64,000 nt of DNA from positions 146,898-210,897 of the forward strand of contig NZ_KB904658.1 of NCBI RefSeq assembly GCF_000380165.1, written 5' to 3'. The stretch comes from Wenjunlia vitaminophila DSM 41686. Lineage in GTDB: Bacteria > Actinomycetota > Actinomycetes > Streptomycetales > Streptomycetaceae. A program made the translations under genes and the position numbers. The notes under the pieces were generated by a model. The model did no database searches. It was not told the DNA's origin and was given only the letters and a program-made list of their open reading frames with translations. Shown in pieces: positions 7,434 through 14,810 of the stretch; position 1 is the first letter of the stretch, and the number at the start of each line of letters is the position of its first letter.

Positions 7434-8770
7434 CCGCCGCAGCCGACGTCGAGGACCTGCTCGCCGACCTGTCGCTCGGGCGCGCCGGGCTGCCCGGCCA
7501 CGACCCCGTGCCTCCGGAGGAGCGTGCCCGGCAGCTCTCCCGTGAGATCGCTGACCTGGGCCTGTCCAGCCTCGTCGCCGAACTCCTCGGCGAGACCGCG
7601 CCCGTGCCCGCGCCCACGGCCGTACTCGACCTGGAGGCCGACGAGGAGGGCCGACGCGCCTCGTACGCCACCTGGCGCGCCGAGGCCCGCGACCTGACCG
7701 GCGAGGTCTGGCGGTGGCTCACCGACCGCCGCCGCGCCGCCGGGGAGCTCCCCTGGTGGTGCGGCGAGTCGGCGCTCCCACCGCCCCGCGACTCGGTGGC
7801 GCGGCTCGCCCAGGTGACGGCCCCGGTGCGGGACCTCTCCGAGACCGCCGCCGCCTGGGGTCGACAGGCCGGCCTGCGGGACGCCACCGCGGAACACAAC
7901 TGGCGTTGGCTGCTGCTCGGCAAGGGCCTGCCGCTCCCGCGGGGCGGCACCCTGCCCCCGATGAACGAGCTGATCACCCGACTCGTCGCGGGGGCGCGCC
8001 GGCACGGTCTGCTGCCGCTCGACCACCGGATCACGGTGCTGCGCCGTCCCAACACCCCGTCCATGGTCATGCCCGTGCGGCTGCCCGGCTCCTCGCTGCT
8101 GTCCCTGCCCACCGAGGTCACCCCGGTGACGGTCCAGTACGTCCAGCACGAGCTGGCCCACCTGGCCGAGCACGCGCTGCGTCCCCGCGACGCCCCGCTC
8201 CTCGAGCGGTGGGCGTTCGACCCGCTGCGGTCGGAGGGCTGGGCCCTGCTGCTCGAGGGCCTCGTCGGATCGACCGAGGTCCTGACCGGGCTGGGGATCG
8301 ACGGGGAGACCGCCGGGGTCCTCGGCCGCTTCTTCGCCGAGGAGGAGCGGTTCAGCCGCGGGCTGATGGCAGCCGACCTGACCCTGGAAGCGGACCTCGC
8401 GGGTTGCCGCACCTCCGCCGAGGCCCTGGACGCCGCGGCTGCCGCCGCTGCCGGCACCGGACTGCGGTGGGCACCCGAACTCCTCCTGCTGCGGCAGACC
8501 CACATCGTGCACTGGCGTGCCTACCTGGCGGGCTACGCCTGGCGCGACACCGTCCGTGCCGAGCTCGCCTCCCGCTTCGGCAGCGGCTGGGAGGACCGCG
8601 AACCGGCCTGGGCCCTGCTGCGGCGTGCGCTGGCCAGCACCGGGTCCGCCGCCGGGTTCCTGGCCACGCTGCGCGCACCCGACCCGATGAGGAGAGCCCA
8701 TGACGACGACCGAGACCACGGCCCCGGACACCACCGGGCCACGGGCCGGGCTGCGACTGCTCTGCCGTGA
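7430..8770 (+). CDS. HExxH metalloprotease-like protein of RiPP cluster
   Basis: ATG 7430 follows CAGGAGGT and overlaps the exporter stop. The protein is 446 residues. H240-E-L-A-H244 followed by S-E269-G-W-A forms a gluzincin-type zinc site (HExxH plus a downstream Glu), as in DUF885-like peptidases. It has no signal peptide, so it should act in the cytoplasm. Leader removal is the simplest role. The HExxH peptide-hydroxylase family found fused to FxsB-type maturases is an alternative, but its PWRxDPRP block is missing. Oddly, the frame runs 71 nt into the next gene; the last ~25 residues (after LRAPDP) are low-quality His/Asp/Arg sequence, so the functional protein probably ends near residue 422. 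Confidence 0.75.
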   Translation: MTAAADVEDLLADLSLGRAGLPGHDPVPPEERARQLSREIADLGLSSLVAELLGETAPVPAPTAVLDLEADEEGRRASYATWRAEARDLTGEVWRWLTDRRRAAGELPWWCGESALPPPRDSVARLAQVTAPVRDLSETAAAWGRQAGLRDATAEHNWRWLLLGKGLPLPRGGTLPPMNELITRLVAGARRHGLLPLDHRITVLRRPNTPSMVMPVRLPGSSLLSLPTEVTPVTVQYVQHELAHLAEHALRPRDAPLLERWAFDPLRSEGWALLLEGLVGSTEVLTGLGIDGETAGVLGRFFAEEERFSRGLMAADLTLEADLAGCRTSAEALDAAAAAAAGTGLRWAPELLLLRQTHIVHWRAYLAGYAWRDTVRAELASRFGSGWEDREPAWALLRRALASTGSAAGFLATLRAPDPMRRAHDDDRDHGPGHHRATGRAATALP

Positions 8771-9611
8771 ACCGCGAGACGCGGACAGCCTCCCCTGGGG
8801 TGGGACGCACGCCGTGTTCGACGCCGCGCCCGACCTCGCCCAGATCGTGTCCCGGCAGGACCTGGACGACTGGTTGGACTGTAGCCTCCTCCACTACCCG
8901 GTCCTGAACGCGATGCGTGGCGGAACCCCGGTGCCACCCGAGGAGCTGACCCGGGTCATGACCGTGTCCGGTGACCCCCGGGCGGGCTATGTGGACGGTG
9001 CCAGGGTCCGCGCGCAACTGTCCGCCGGCGCCACCGTGGTCGTCCAGAACCTGCACGAATGGCACCGCCCCGCCCAGCGGCTGTGCCGTCGCGCGGCACG
9101 GCTGTTCGCGGCCAAGGCCGGCGCCGTGGCGTTCTGGACCCCGCCGGGACAGAACGGCCTGCGCGTCCACCGCGACGACGGTCACCTCTTCGTCGTGCAG
9201 ATCTCCGGAACCAAGCGCTGGTACCTGTACGACACTCCGCGCGAGGCACGCGACTGGGCGCCCGGATACGTCGAGGACCTGGACGGGGCCCACGTCCTCG
9301 ACCTGCGGCCCGGCCAGGTGCTGTACCTCCCCGACGGCACCGCCCACCACGCCCGCACCCTCGACACCGAGTCGCTGCACGTCACCGTCGCCATCCGGGA
9401 ACCCGGGCTCAGGGACACCGCCGAACTCGCGGTACGCGCCTGCCTCGCGAGCATCCCCGCCCACGCCACCCTCTCGGGGACCGCCGCCGAGCGCGAACAG
9501 GCCGCCGACGACCTGCTCACCCGTCTCGCCGCCGCGCTCGGGCGCGTGGACCGCGGCGCGCTGGTCCACGACCTGGGGCGCCGCGCCGCGGAAGCCCGCG
9601 GCAGCCGCTGA
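8700..9611 (+). CDS. JmjC/cupin-4-type Fe(II)/2-oxoglutarate oxygenase
   Basis: ATG 8700 is preceded by GAGGAGAG and lies inside the 3' end of the HExxH gene. The 303-residue protein has the double-stranded beta-helix iron site H157-x-D159 (LRVHRDDGH) with a distal His216 or His217 (GTAHHART). It also has the supporting motif GTKRWYLY, whose Lys172 could bind 2-oxoglutarate. Layout and length match bacterial ribosomal-oxygenase-like (RoxA/YcfD) JmjC enzymes, which beta-hydroxylate protein side chains. In this cluster the likely substrate is the RiPP precursor. It is the last gene of the operon; its 3' end was copied by the duplication described below. Confidence 0.83.
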   Translation: MTTTETTAPDTTGPRAGLRLLCREPRDADSLPWGGTHAVFDAAPDLAQIVSRQDLDDWLDCSLLHYPVLNAMRGGTPVPPEELTRVMTVSGDPRAGYVDGARVRAQLSAGATVVVQNLHEWHRPAQRLCRRAARLFAAKAGAVAFWTPPGQNGLRVHRDDGHLFVVQISGTKRWYLYDTPREARDWAPGYVEDLDGAHVLDLRPGQVLYLPDGTAHHARTLDTESLHVTVAIREPGLRDTAELAVRACLASIPAHATLSGTAAEREQAADDLLTRLAAALGRVDRGALVHDLGRRAAEARGSR

Positions 9612-9682
9612 CCGGCCCGCGCAGGAGCGGTCCGCGCCGGCCGGCCGCCGCGCGGGGGCGGCCGGCGTGCGGGGGCGGCCGA

Positions 9683-9883
9683 TCAGGCTGTGCGGATGTG
9701 GTCGAACTCGCCGGCCTTGATGCCGCGTATGAGGGCGCCGAGGGTGGCGGGTGCGGTGGTGAGGATGACGTCGGGGTTGTCGCTCTCCCGCAGTTTGACG
9801 GTTCCGTCGGGGGCGGCGGCGAGGTAGAGGCAGGAGGAAGCCTGCTGACTGAACGAGGACTTCTGCCAGTTGAGGTCAGGCAT
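9683..9883 (-). CDS. DUF397 protein, copy 1
   Basis: The 66-residue product starts MPDLNWQKSSFS and carries the DUF397 hallmarks: W-x-KSS near the start, a central CLYLA strand and the VKLRESDNPD block. DUF397 proteins are small actinobacterial partners of XRE-DUF5753 regulators, proposed to act as regulator/anti-regulator pairs. Here the adjacent regulator is a pseudogene, so this copy may be orphaned or may pair with the intact regulator at 10766-11620. It differs from copy 2 at about ten residues, which suggests both have been kept for some time. It is convergent with the oxygenase gene. Confidence 0.85.
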   Translation of the reverse strand: MPDLNWQKSSFSQQASSCLYLAAAPDGTVKLRESDNPDVILTTAPATLGALIRGIKAGEFDHIRTA

Positions 9884-9895
9884 GACTGGTCCCTT

Positions 9896-10398
9896 TCACA
9901 GACGTTGAGCCGCTCGATTCATGAGGTCTCGTGATTCTTCCGCGGGCAAGGCGATCTCCTCCATCCGGTCCAGCAGCATGCGGTACATCTCCGCCTTTGC
10001 CGGGGCGTCGACTAGTTCACTGCCGTGAGTGGTGTCCAGTTGCACGGTGTCCAACTGGCTGACTGGACCACTGAAGTAGTCGATTCCGTGGCCGGAAGGT
10101 GGAAGAAGACGGATCGGGCGTGATCGGGTGCTTGGAGGAGTCCAGGCACATTCACCAGTTGGGAGGTGCGCACGGCTGTTGCGTGGTGTTCCAGTTCGGT
10201 GAGCTCGAGCAGCCCTGCCTGGAGTAGGTCCTGGTATTCCTCCCACCATCCGCGAGTCCGGTCCCCGGTCATTCCCGCGAGGGCGTCGATCAGGGCCCGA
10301 TCTGAACAGGCGTAGTTCCGAGCCAACGCACGTACCCTGTTGCCGCTGACTCCGTACCGACCGGCTTCGATGTTGCTGATGCGGGACTGGGCGACGCC
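9896..10398 (-). pseudogene. Truncated XRE-DUF5753 regulator, copy 1
   Basis: Compared with the intact gene at 10766-11620, this copy lacks the N-terminal ~40 residues, including most of the helix-turn-helix, because the duplication joint cuts it at about 10398. It also lacks 241 nt in the DUF5753 domain. Since 241 is not divisible by three, the two remaining parts (starting ARNYACSDRALIDALAG and GHGIDYFSGPVSQ) are in different frames. The remaining C-terminal codons are well conserved, so the loss is fairly recent. Confidence 0.9.
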
Positions 10399-10403
10399 GA
10401 GTT

Positions 10404-10484
10404 GCCGCGCTCGGGCGCGTGGACCGGGGCGCGCTGGTCCACGACCTCGGGCGCCGCGCCGCGGAAGCCCGCGGCAGCCGCTGA
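10404..10484 (+). pseudogene. Orphan 3' end of the JmjC oxygenase gene
   Basis: These 81 nt repeat the end of the oxygenase gene (9531-9611), including the GRRAAEARGSR-stop codons. There is no start and no upstream oxygenase sequence. It marks the left edge of the right-hand duplication unit and shows that the duplicated block originally began inside the oxygenase gene. Confidence 0.9.
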
Positions 10485-10552
10485 CCGGCCCACGCAGGAG
10501 CGGTCCGTGCCGGCCGGCCGCCGCGCGGGGGCCGGCGTGCGGGGCCGGCGGA

Positions 10553-10753
10553 TCAGGCCGTGCGGAGGTGGTCGAACTCGCCGGCCTTGATGCCGCGTAT
10601 GAGGGCGCCGAGGGTGGCGGATCTGGTGGTGAGGACGACCTCGGGGGCGTCGCTCTCCCGCAGTTTGATTGTTCCGTCGGGGGTGGCGGCGAGGTAGAGG
10701 CAGGAAGAGGCCCTTTCGCTGTACGACGACTTTTTCCAGTTGAGGTCAGGCAT
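10553..10753 (-). CDS. DUF397 protein, copy 2
   Basis: This 66-residue DUF397 protein (MPDLNWKKSSYSERASSCLYLA) lies 12 nt downstream of the XRE-DUF5753 stop. That is the usual paired arrangement of these families in actinomycetes, with the small protein likely binding or antagonising the regulator. The W-KSS start and IKLRESDAPE block are intact. This is the copy most likely to work with the intact regulator. Confidence 0.88.
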   Translation of the reverse strand: MPDLNWKKSSYSERASSCLYLAATPDGTIKLRESDAPEVVLTTRSATLGALIRGIKAGEFDHLRTA

Positions 10754-10765
10754 GACTGGTCCCTT

Positions 10766-11620
10766 TCACAGACGTTGAGCCGCTCGATTCATGAGGTCTC
10801 GCGATTCTTCCGCGGGCAAGGCGATCTCCTCCATCCGGTCCAGCAGCAAGCGGTACATCTCCACCTTTGCCGGGGCGTCGACCAGTTCACTGCCGTGAGT
10901 GGTGTCGAGCTGCACGGTGTCCAACTGGCTGACTGGACCACTGAAGTAGTCGATTCCGTGGCCGGATGGCGGGAAGCCGTCGCTGGTGAAGGGAATCACC
11001 AGAATGGTGATGTTCTCGTGCTCACTCAGCTCGATCAGGTGCCTGAGCTGTGCCTTGGCAACGTAGGTTCCTCCGAACCGCATGTGCAGCGCCGCCTCAT
11101 GGAGGACGGCGGTGTAGGGAGTGGGCCGTTGGCGATGAAGGATTCCCTGTCGCCTGATCCGGTGGGCGACCATGTGCTCGACCTCGTGCGGCAAGAGAGG
11201 TGGAACTGCTTGCCCGAAGATGGAGCGGGCGTGATCGGGTGTTTGGAGGAGTCCAGGCACATTCACCAGTTGGGAAGTGCGCAGGGCTGTTGCGTGGTGT
11301 TCCAGTTCGGTGAGCTCGAGCAGCCCTGTCGGGAGAAGGTCCTGGTATTCCTCCCACCATCCGCGAGTCCGGTCCCCGGTCATTCCCGCGAGGGCGTCGA
11401 TCAGGGCCTGATCCGAGCAAGCGTAGTTCCGAGCCAACGCACGCACCCTGTTGCCGCTGACTCCGTACCGACCGGCTTCGATGTTGCTGATGCGTGACTG
11501 GGTGACGCCCAGGAGCGTGGCCGCCTCCGTGGCACTCAGAGCGGCACGCTCCCGAAGCCTGCGTAGCTCAACGCCAAGACGGCGACGTCGGGCGGTTGGT
11601 GGTGAGCCGCTCTGCGGCAT
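10766..11620 (-). CDS. XRE-family regulator with DUF5753 domain
   Basis: The 284-residue protein begins after a GAGAGGAAG ribosome binding site. Residues 14-70 form an XRE helix-turn-helix (LRRLRERAALSATEAATLLGVTQSRISNIE in two halves around residue 35). Residues ~95-280 are a DUF5753 sensor domain with the WWEEYQDLLP and FGGTYVAKAQLRHL blocks. Such regulators form operons with DUF397 genes and often lie beside RsbW-like ATPase genes, as here (11808-12296, divergent). Related sets influence development and secondary metabolism. It is near the RiPP cluster but convergent with it, so control of that cluster is only a possibility. Confidence 0.9.
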   Translation of the reverse strand: MPQSGSPPTARRRRLGVELRRLRERAALSATEAATLLGVTQSRISNIEAGRYGVSGNRVRALARNYACSDQALIDALAGMTGDRTRGWWEEYQDLLPTGLLELTELEHHATALRTSQLVNVPGLLQTPDHARSIFGQAVPPLLPHEVEHMVAHRIRRQGILHRQRPTPYTAVLHEAALHMRFGGTYVAKAQLRHLIELSEHENITILVIPFTSDGFPPSGHGIDYFSGPVSQLDTVQLDTTHGSELVDAPAKVEMYRLLLDRMEEIALPAEESRDLMNRAAQRL

Positions 11621-11807
11621 GGCTTCCTCTCATCATTCGCACTAGTGAAGAGGGTATCGCCCCTGTGGGCGGTCATGGGCTATAGGCCATCCAAAACTAG
11701 AAAGTAGTCCATGGAAGCCGAGTACGGTGTAGCCGACACGGAGTGATCGGCCGTGGTTCGGTAACCCCGGCAACTGATCGAACTCCGCTTCCTCACAGGA
11801 GGCTGCC
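11621..11807. promoter_or_regulatory. Divergent promoter region, XRE and ATPase genes
   Basis: This 187-nt gap is more AT-rich than its surroundings and lies between divergent genes. An imperfect inverted repeat, ATGGGC-TATA-GGCCAT (11677-11692), could be an operator or hold a minus-strand TATAGC -10 box. The right end carries the CAGGAGG ribosome binding site for the ATPase gene. No exact promoter is assigned. Confidence 0.4.
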
Positions 11808-12296
11808 ATGTCCCTCACCGTATCCCCGCCCCTCGTGCTCCCCGGGCCGTCGGGCTGGTCCTACACCCTTCGGCTTCCGTGTGACTCCCGGGCGCCCGGT
11901 ATCGCGCGGGCGACGCTGCGGGCCGTGCTGCGCGTGCATGGCATGGGTGGGTGTGCCGGCGTCGCCGCGTTGCTCGCCAGTGAGCTCGTCACCAATGCGT
12001 TCCTGCACTCCGGGGGGCCGTGCTCGATGGGGGTGGAGGAGCGGGTGTCGGGTCGGCTGCGGGTGAGCGTTGAGGACTCGAACGCGTGCCTGCCGCCCGG
12101 CTTCCACGCCCCGCGCGGGGCACCGGTGCCCACCGTGCCGGACGAGGCCGAGAGCGGGCGTGGGCTGTCGTTGGTGCGGGCGTTCGCGAGCGACTGGGGT
12201 GGTCGGGTGCTGGGCGGGGCCGGCGGCAAGGTGCTGTGGTTCGAACTCGACCCCGCCCGGGACGCCGAACGACCACCCCGCCACAAATGCCGCTGA
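11808..12296 (+). CDS. RsbW-like ATP-binding regulatory protein
   Basis: This 162-residue protein is a GHKL-fold histidine-kinase-type ATPase without a kinase core. The N box is ASELVTNAFLHSGG (residues ~60-73) and the G1 box is DEAESGRGLSLVRAFASDWG (~110-130). Family members are anti-sigma factors or kinases of anti-sigma antagonists in actinomycetes. The ATG follows CAGGAGG. It is divergent from the XRE-DUF5753/DUF397 pair, a common neighbour set. A decayed paralogue lies at 1280-1470 in the same orientation. Confidence 0.87.
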   Translation: MSLTVSPPLVLPGPSGWSYTLRLPCDSRAPGIARATLRAVLRVHGMGGCAGVAALLASELVTNAFLHSGGPCSMGVEERVSGRLRVSVEDSNACLPPGFHAPRGAPVPTVPDEAESGRGLSLVRAFASDWGGRVLGGAGGKVLWFELDPARDAERPPRHKCR

Positions 12297-12412
12297 ACGA
12301 ACGGGCCCTTCGCCGTCGCCCCCGATCACGTCGAGGGCGCCCGAGTGCCGGTACCCGTTCGGGCGACGGGTGGGGGACACGCGCCGCCGGTCGGCCGAGC
12401 GGCGGGGACCTA

Positions 12413-12458
12413 TTGCCACAGTGAGGGGCAGGGCCTACGTTCCCTCTACGTGCGTAGA
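12413..12458 (+). promoter_or_regulatory. Promoter plus TCTACG-TG-CGTAGA operator
   Basis: TTGCCA (12413-12418) and TACGTT (12436-12441) are separated by 17 nt, a good primary-sigma promoter spacing. Directly downstream lies the inverted repeat TCTACG-TG-CGTAGA (12445-12458), where it would overlap the transcription start and block initiation. The same TTGCCA, -10 and palindrome order occurs at 25837-25898 before the dihydropyrimidinase gene. Confidence 0.7.
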
Positions 12459-12494
12459 CACCGCTAGTTCGCCGCTGTCGTGAGGGAGTGCCAG

Positions 12495-13337
12495 ATGGCC
12501 AACATCGTGCGCGCTGCCCTGGTCCAGACGAAGTGGACCGGGGACACCGAGTCGATGATCCAGCAACACGAGCAGTACGCCCGCGCCGCCGCCGAGCAGG
12601 GGGCGAAGGTGCTGGGGTTCCAGGAGGTGTTCAACGCCCCCTACTTCCCGCAGGTGCAGGAGGCCGAGCACCACCGGTGGGCCGAGCCGGTGCCCGACGG
12701 CCCGACGGTGCGGCGGATGCAGGAGCTGGCCCGGGAGACCGGGATGGTGCTGGTGGTCCCGGTGTACGAGCTGGAGGACTCCGGTTTCTACTACAACACC
12801 GCCGCGGTGATCGACGCCGACGGCAGCTTCCTCGGGAAGTACCGCAAGCACCACATCCCGCAGGTCAAGGGGTTCTGGGAGAAGTACTACTTCCGCCCGG
12901 GGAACCTGGGGTGGCCGGTCTTCGACACCGCCGTCGGCCGGATCGGGGTCTACATCTGTTACGACCGGCACTTCCCCGAGGGCTGGCGGGCCCTGGGCCT
13001 GGCCGGCGCCCAGCTCGTCTACAACCCGTCGGCGACGTCCCGGGGCCTGTCCGCGTACCTGTGGCAGCTCGAGCAGCCCGCGGCGGCGGTGGCCAACGAG
13101 TACTTCATCGCGGCGATCAACCGGGTCGGCGTGGAGGAGTACGGGGACAACGACTTCTACGGCACCAGCTACTTCGTGGACCCGCGCGGACAGTTCGTCG
13201 GTGACGTGGCGTCCGACAAGGAGGACGAACTCGTCGTCCGGGACCTGGACTTCGACATGATCGACGAGGTCCGGCAGCAGTGGGCGTTCTACCGCGACCG
13301 CCGCCCCGACGCCTACCAGGGCCTGGTGCAGCCATGA
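12495..13337 (+). CDS. Beta-ureidopropionase / N-carbamoyl amidohydrolase
   Basis: The ATG at 12495 follows GAGGGAG; the upstream in-frame GTG at 12480 would use that site as coding. The 280-residue protein is a nitrilase-superfamily amidase with the Glu-Lys-Cys triad at E44 (GFQEVFNAPYF), K118 (YRKHHIP) and C155 (YICYDRHFPEGWR). It would hydrolyse N-carbamoyl-beta-alanine or a similar ureido acid to the amino acid, CO2 and ammonia. N-carbamoylputrescine is a possible alternative substrate. The next gene is a class III aminotransferase that could use the amino acid product, and dihydropyrimidinase, the preceding step, lies under the same type of operator 13 kb away. Confidence 0.88.
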   Translation: MANIVRAALVQTKWTGDTESMIQQHEQYARAAAEQGAKVLGFQEVFNAPYFPQVQEAEHHRWAEPVPDGPTVRRMQELARETGMVLVVPVYELEDSGFYYNTAAVIDADGSFLGKYRKHHIPQVKGFWEKYYFRPGNLGWPVFDTAVGRIGVYICYDRHFPEGWRALGLAGAQLVYNPSATSRGLSAYLWQLEQPAAAVANEYFIAAINRVGVEEYGDNDFYGTSYFVDPRGQFVGDVASDKEDELVVRDLDFDMIDEVRQQWAFYRDRRPDAYQGLVQP

Positions 13338-13425
13338 CGGGAACCGGGCCGGGCACCGACGGCCCGGGAGGAGCCGGGGGCGGGGGAACGGGAAGCGGGA
13401 CGGAGACCGGGAGGATGGAGGCAGG

Positions 13426-14751
13426 ATGACCGATGCGGCGATGTCCGGGACCGGGAACGGCCGGGTGGGGGTGCACGCGGAGCTGACCCGACGGCACCGG
13501 GCCGTGCTGCCCGACTGGCAGGCCCTGATGTACCAGCAGCCCATCGAGATCACCCATGGTGAGGGCCGCCGGGTGTGGGACGCTGAGGGGCGGTGCTACC
13601 TCGACTTCTTCGGGGGCATCCTCACCACCATGACGGCGCACGCGCTGCCCGAGGTGACCGAGGCGATCCGGGAGCAGGCCGGGAAGATCCTGCACAGTTC
13701 CACCCTCTACCTCAACCACCACGCCGTGGAGCTCGCCGAGCGGATCGCCACGCTCTCCGGGATCGAGGACGCGCGGGTCTTCCTCACCACCTCGGGCACC
13801 GAGGCGAACGACACGGCGCTGCTGCTGGCCACCACGTTCCGCCGCTCCAACCAGGTCCTGGCGATGCGCAACGCCTACCACGGCCGCTCGTTCTCCGCCG
13901 TGGGCATCACCGGCAACGCCAGTTGGGCGCCCACCAGCCTGTCCCCCCTGCAGACCCTGTACGTGCACGGAGGGGTGCGCACCCGGGGCCCGTTCGCCGA
14001 GCTGTCCGACGAGGAGTTCATCGCGCGCTGCGTGGAGGACCTCGAGGACCTGCTGGCCCAGCGGCGCGGGGGAGTGGCGGCGCTGATCGCCGAGCCGATC
14101 CAGGGCGTGGGGGGTTTCACCTCGCCGCCGGACGGTCTCTACGCCGCGTTCAAGGAGGTCCTCGACCGGCACGGAGTCCTGTGGATCAGCGACGAGGTGC
14201 AGACCGGCTGGGGCCGCACCGGTGACCACTTCTGGGGCTGGCAGGCCCACGGCGCGAACGGGGCGCCGGACATCCTCACCTTCGCCAAGGGCATCGGCAA
14301 CGGCCTGTCCATGGGCGGTGTGGTGGCCCGCGCGGAGATCATGAACTGCCTGGACGCCAACTCCATCTCGACCTTCGGCGGCAGCCCGATCACCACGGCC
14401 GGCGCCCTCGCCAACCTCAACCACCTGCTGGAACGGGACCTCCAGGGCAACGCCCGACGGGTCGGCGGCCTGCTGCTGAGCCGGCTCCAGGCCGTCGCCG
14501 CGGGGCTGAGCTGCGTGCGCGAGGTGCGTGGGCGCGGGCTGATGATCGGCGTCGAGCTCGCCGACGGCTCCCTGGCCAGCGCGGTGACGGAGGCCGCCAG
14601 GGAGAACGGGCTCCTGGTCGGCAAGGGGGGCCGGCAGGGCAGCGTGCTGCGCATCGCCCCGCCGCTCAGCCTGACCGTGGCCGAGGCCGAGGAGGGCGCG
14701 GACATCCTCGACACCGCCCTGCGGCAGGCGGAGAAGCAGGCGACGCGGTAG
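13426..14751 (+). CDS. Class III aminotransferase, likely beta-alanine type
   Basis: The 441-residue protein begins after GGAGGCAGG. It has the class III (omega) aminotransferase layout: TTSGTEANDTALLLA near residue 125, the metal/PLP aspartate in WISDEVQTGWGRTG (~250) and the PLP lysine in TFAKGIGNG (~290). With the ureidopropionase gene 88 nt upstream, beta-alanine (or 3-aminoisobutyrate) is the likely amino donor, giving a malonate or methylmalonate semialdehyde. The exact substrate cannot be read from sequence. A strong hairpin follows the gene. Confidence 0.87.
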   Translation: MTDAAMSGTGNGRVGVHAELTRRHRAVLPDWQALMYQQPIEITHGEGRRVWDAEGRCYLDFFGGILTTMTAHALPEVTEAIREQAGKILHSSTLYLNHHAVELAERIATLSGIEDARVFLTTSGTEANDTALLLATTFRRSNQVLAMRNAYHGRSFSAVGITGNASWAPTSLSPLQTLYVHGGVRTRGPFAELSDEEFIARCVEDLEDLLAQRRGGVAALIAEPIQGVGGFTSPPDGLYAAFKEVLDRHGVLWISDEVQTGWGRTGDHFWGWQAHGANGAPDILTFAKGIGNGLSMGGVVARAEIMNCLDANSISTFGGSPITTAGALANLNHLLERDLQGNARRVGGLLLSRLQAVAAGLSCVREVRGRGLMIGVELADGSLASAVTEAARENGLLVGKGGRQGSVLRIAPPLSLTVAEAEEGADILDTALRQAEKQATR

Positions 14752-14774
14752 GCACCCCGAGCAGGAACGGTGCC

Positions 14775-14810
14775 GCTGGGGCCGACCCGGACGTCCGGGC
14801 CGGCCCCAGC
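14775..14810. terminator. Strong hairpin after the aminotransferase gene
   Basis: Arms GCTGGGGCCG (14775-14784) and CGGCCCCAGC (14801-14810) enclose a further palindrome, CCCGGA-CG-TCCGGG less the outer mismatch, so almost all of 36 nt can pair. It lies 24 nt after the stop. There is no U-run, as is usual for actinomycete terminators. Confidence 0.75.

Larger units (their letters stand above)
9531..10398. repeat. Left unit of tandem duplication
   Basis: This segment repeats at 10404-11509, first with an offset of about 870 nt and then, after a deletion, of 1111 nt. It contains the last ~80 nt of the oxygenase gene, a DUF397 gene and an XRE regulator fragment. The left unit has lost 241 nt relative to the right unit around 10098-10115. 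The event left an oxygenase tail behind the break at 10399-10404. Confidence 0.9.
10404..11509. repeat. Right unit of tandem duplication
   Basis: This is the second copy of the block at 9531-10398, without the 241-nt loss. Matching sequence runs from the oxygenase tail through DUF397 copy 2 to the XRE helix-turn-helix region at about 11509. Beyond that the intact regulator continues with unique sequence to its start at 11620. Confidence 0.9.

Noticed and set aside
7714..8703. Frame ending in an ATGA overlap with the oxygenase start
   Set aside because: The overlap is tempting, but the frame encodes Arg/Pro-rich sequence. The HELAH and SEGWA motifs are in the 7430-8770 frame.
7430..8770. Assignment to the HExxH peptide hydroxylases fused to FxsB-type maturases
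   Set aside because: The PWRxDPRP block and surrounding pattern of that family are not visible, and the downstream SEGWA fits a gluzincin protease better.
9531..11509. Insertion sequence or composite element
   Set aside because: No transposase, terminal inverted repeats or target duplication is visible; a simple tandem duplication explains the pattern.
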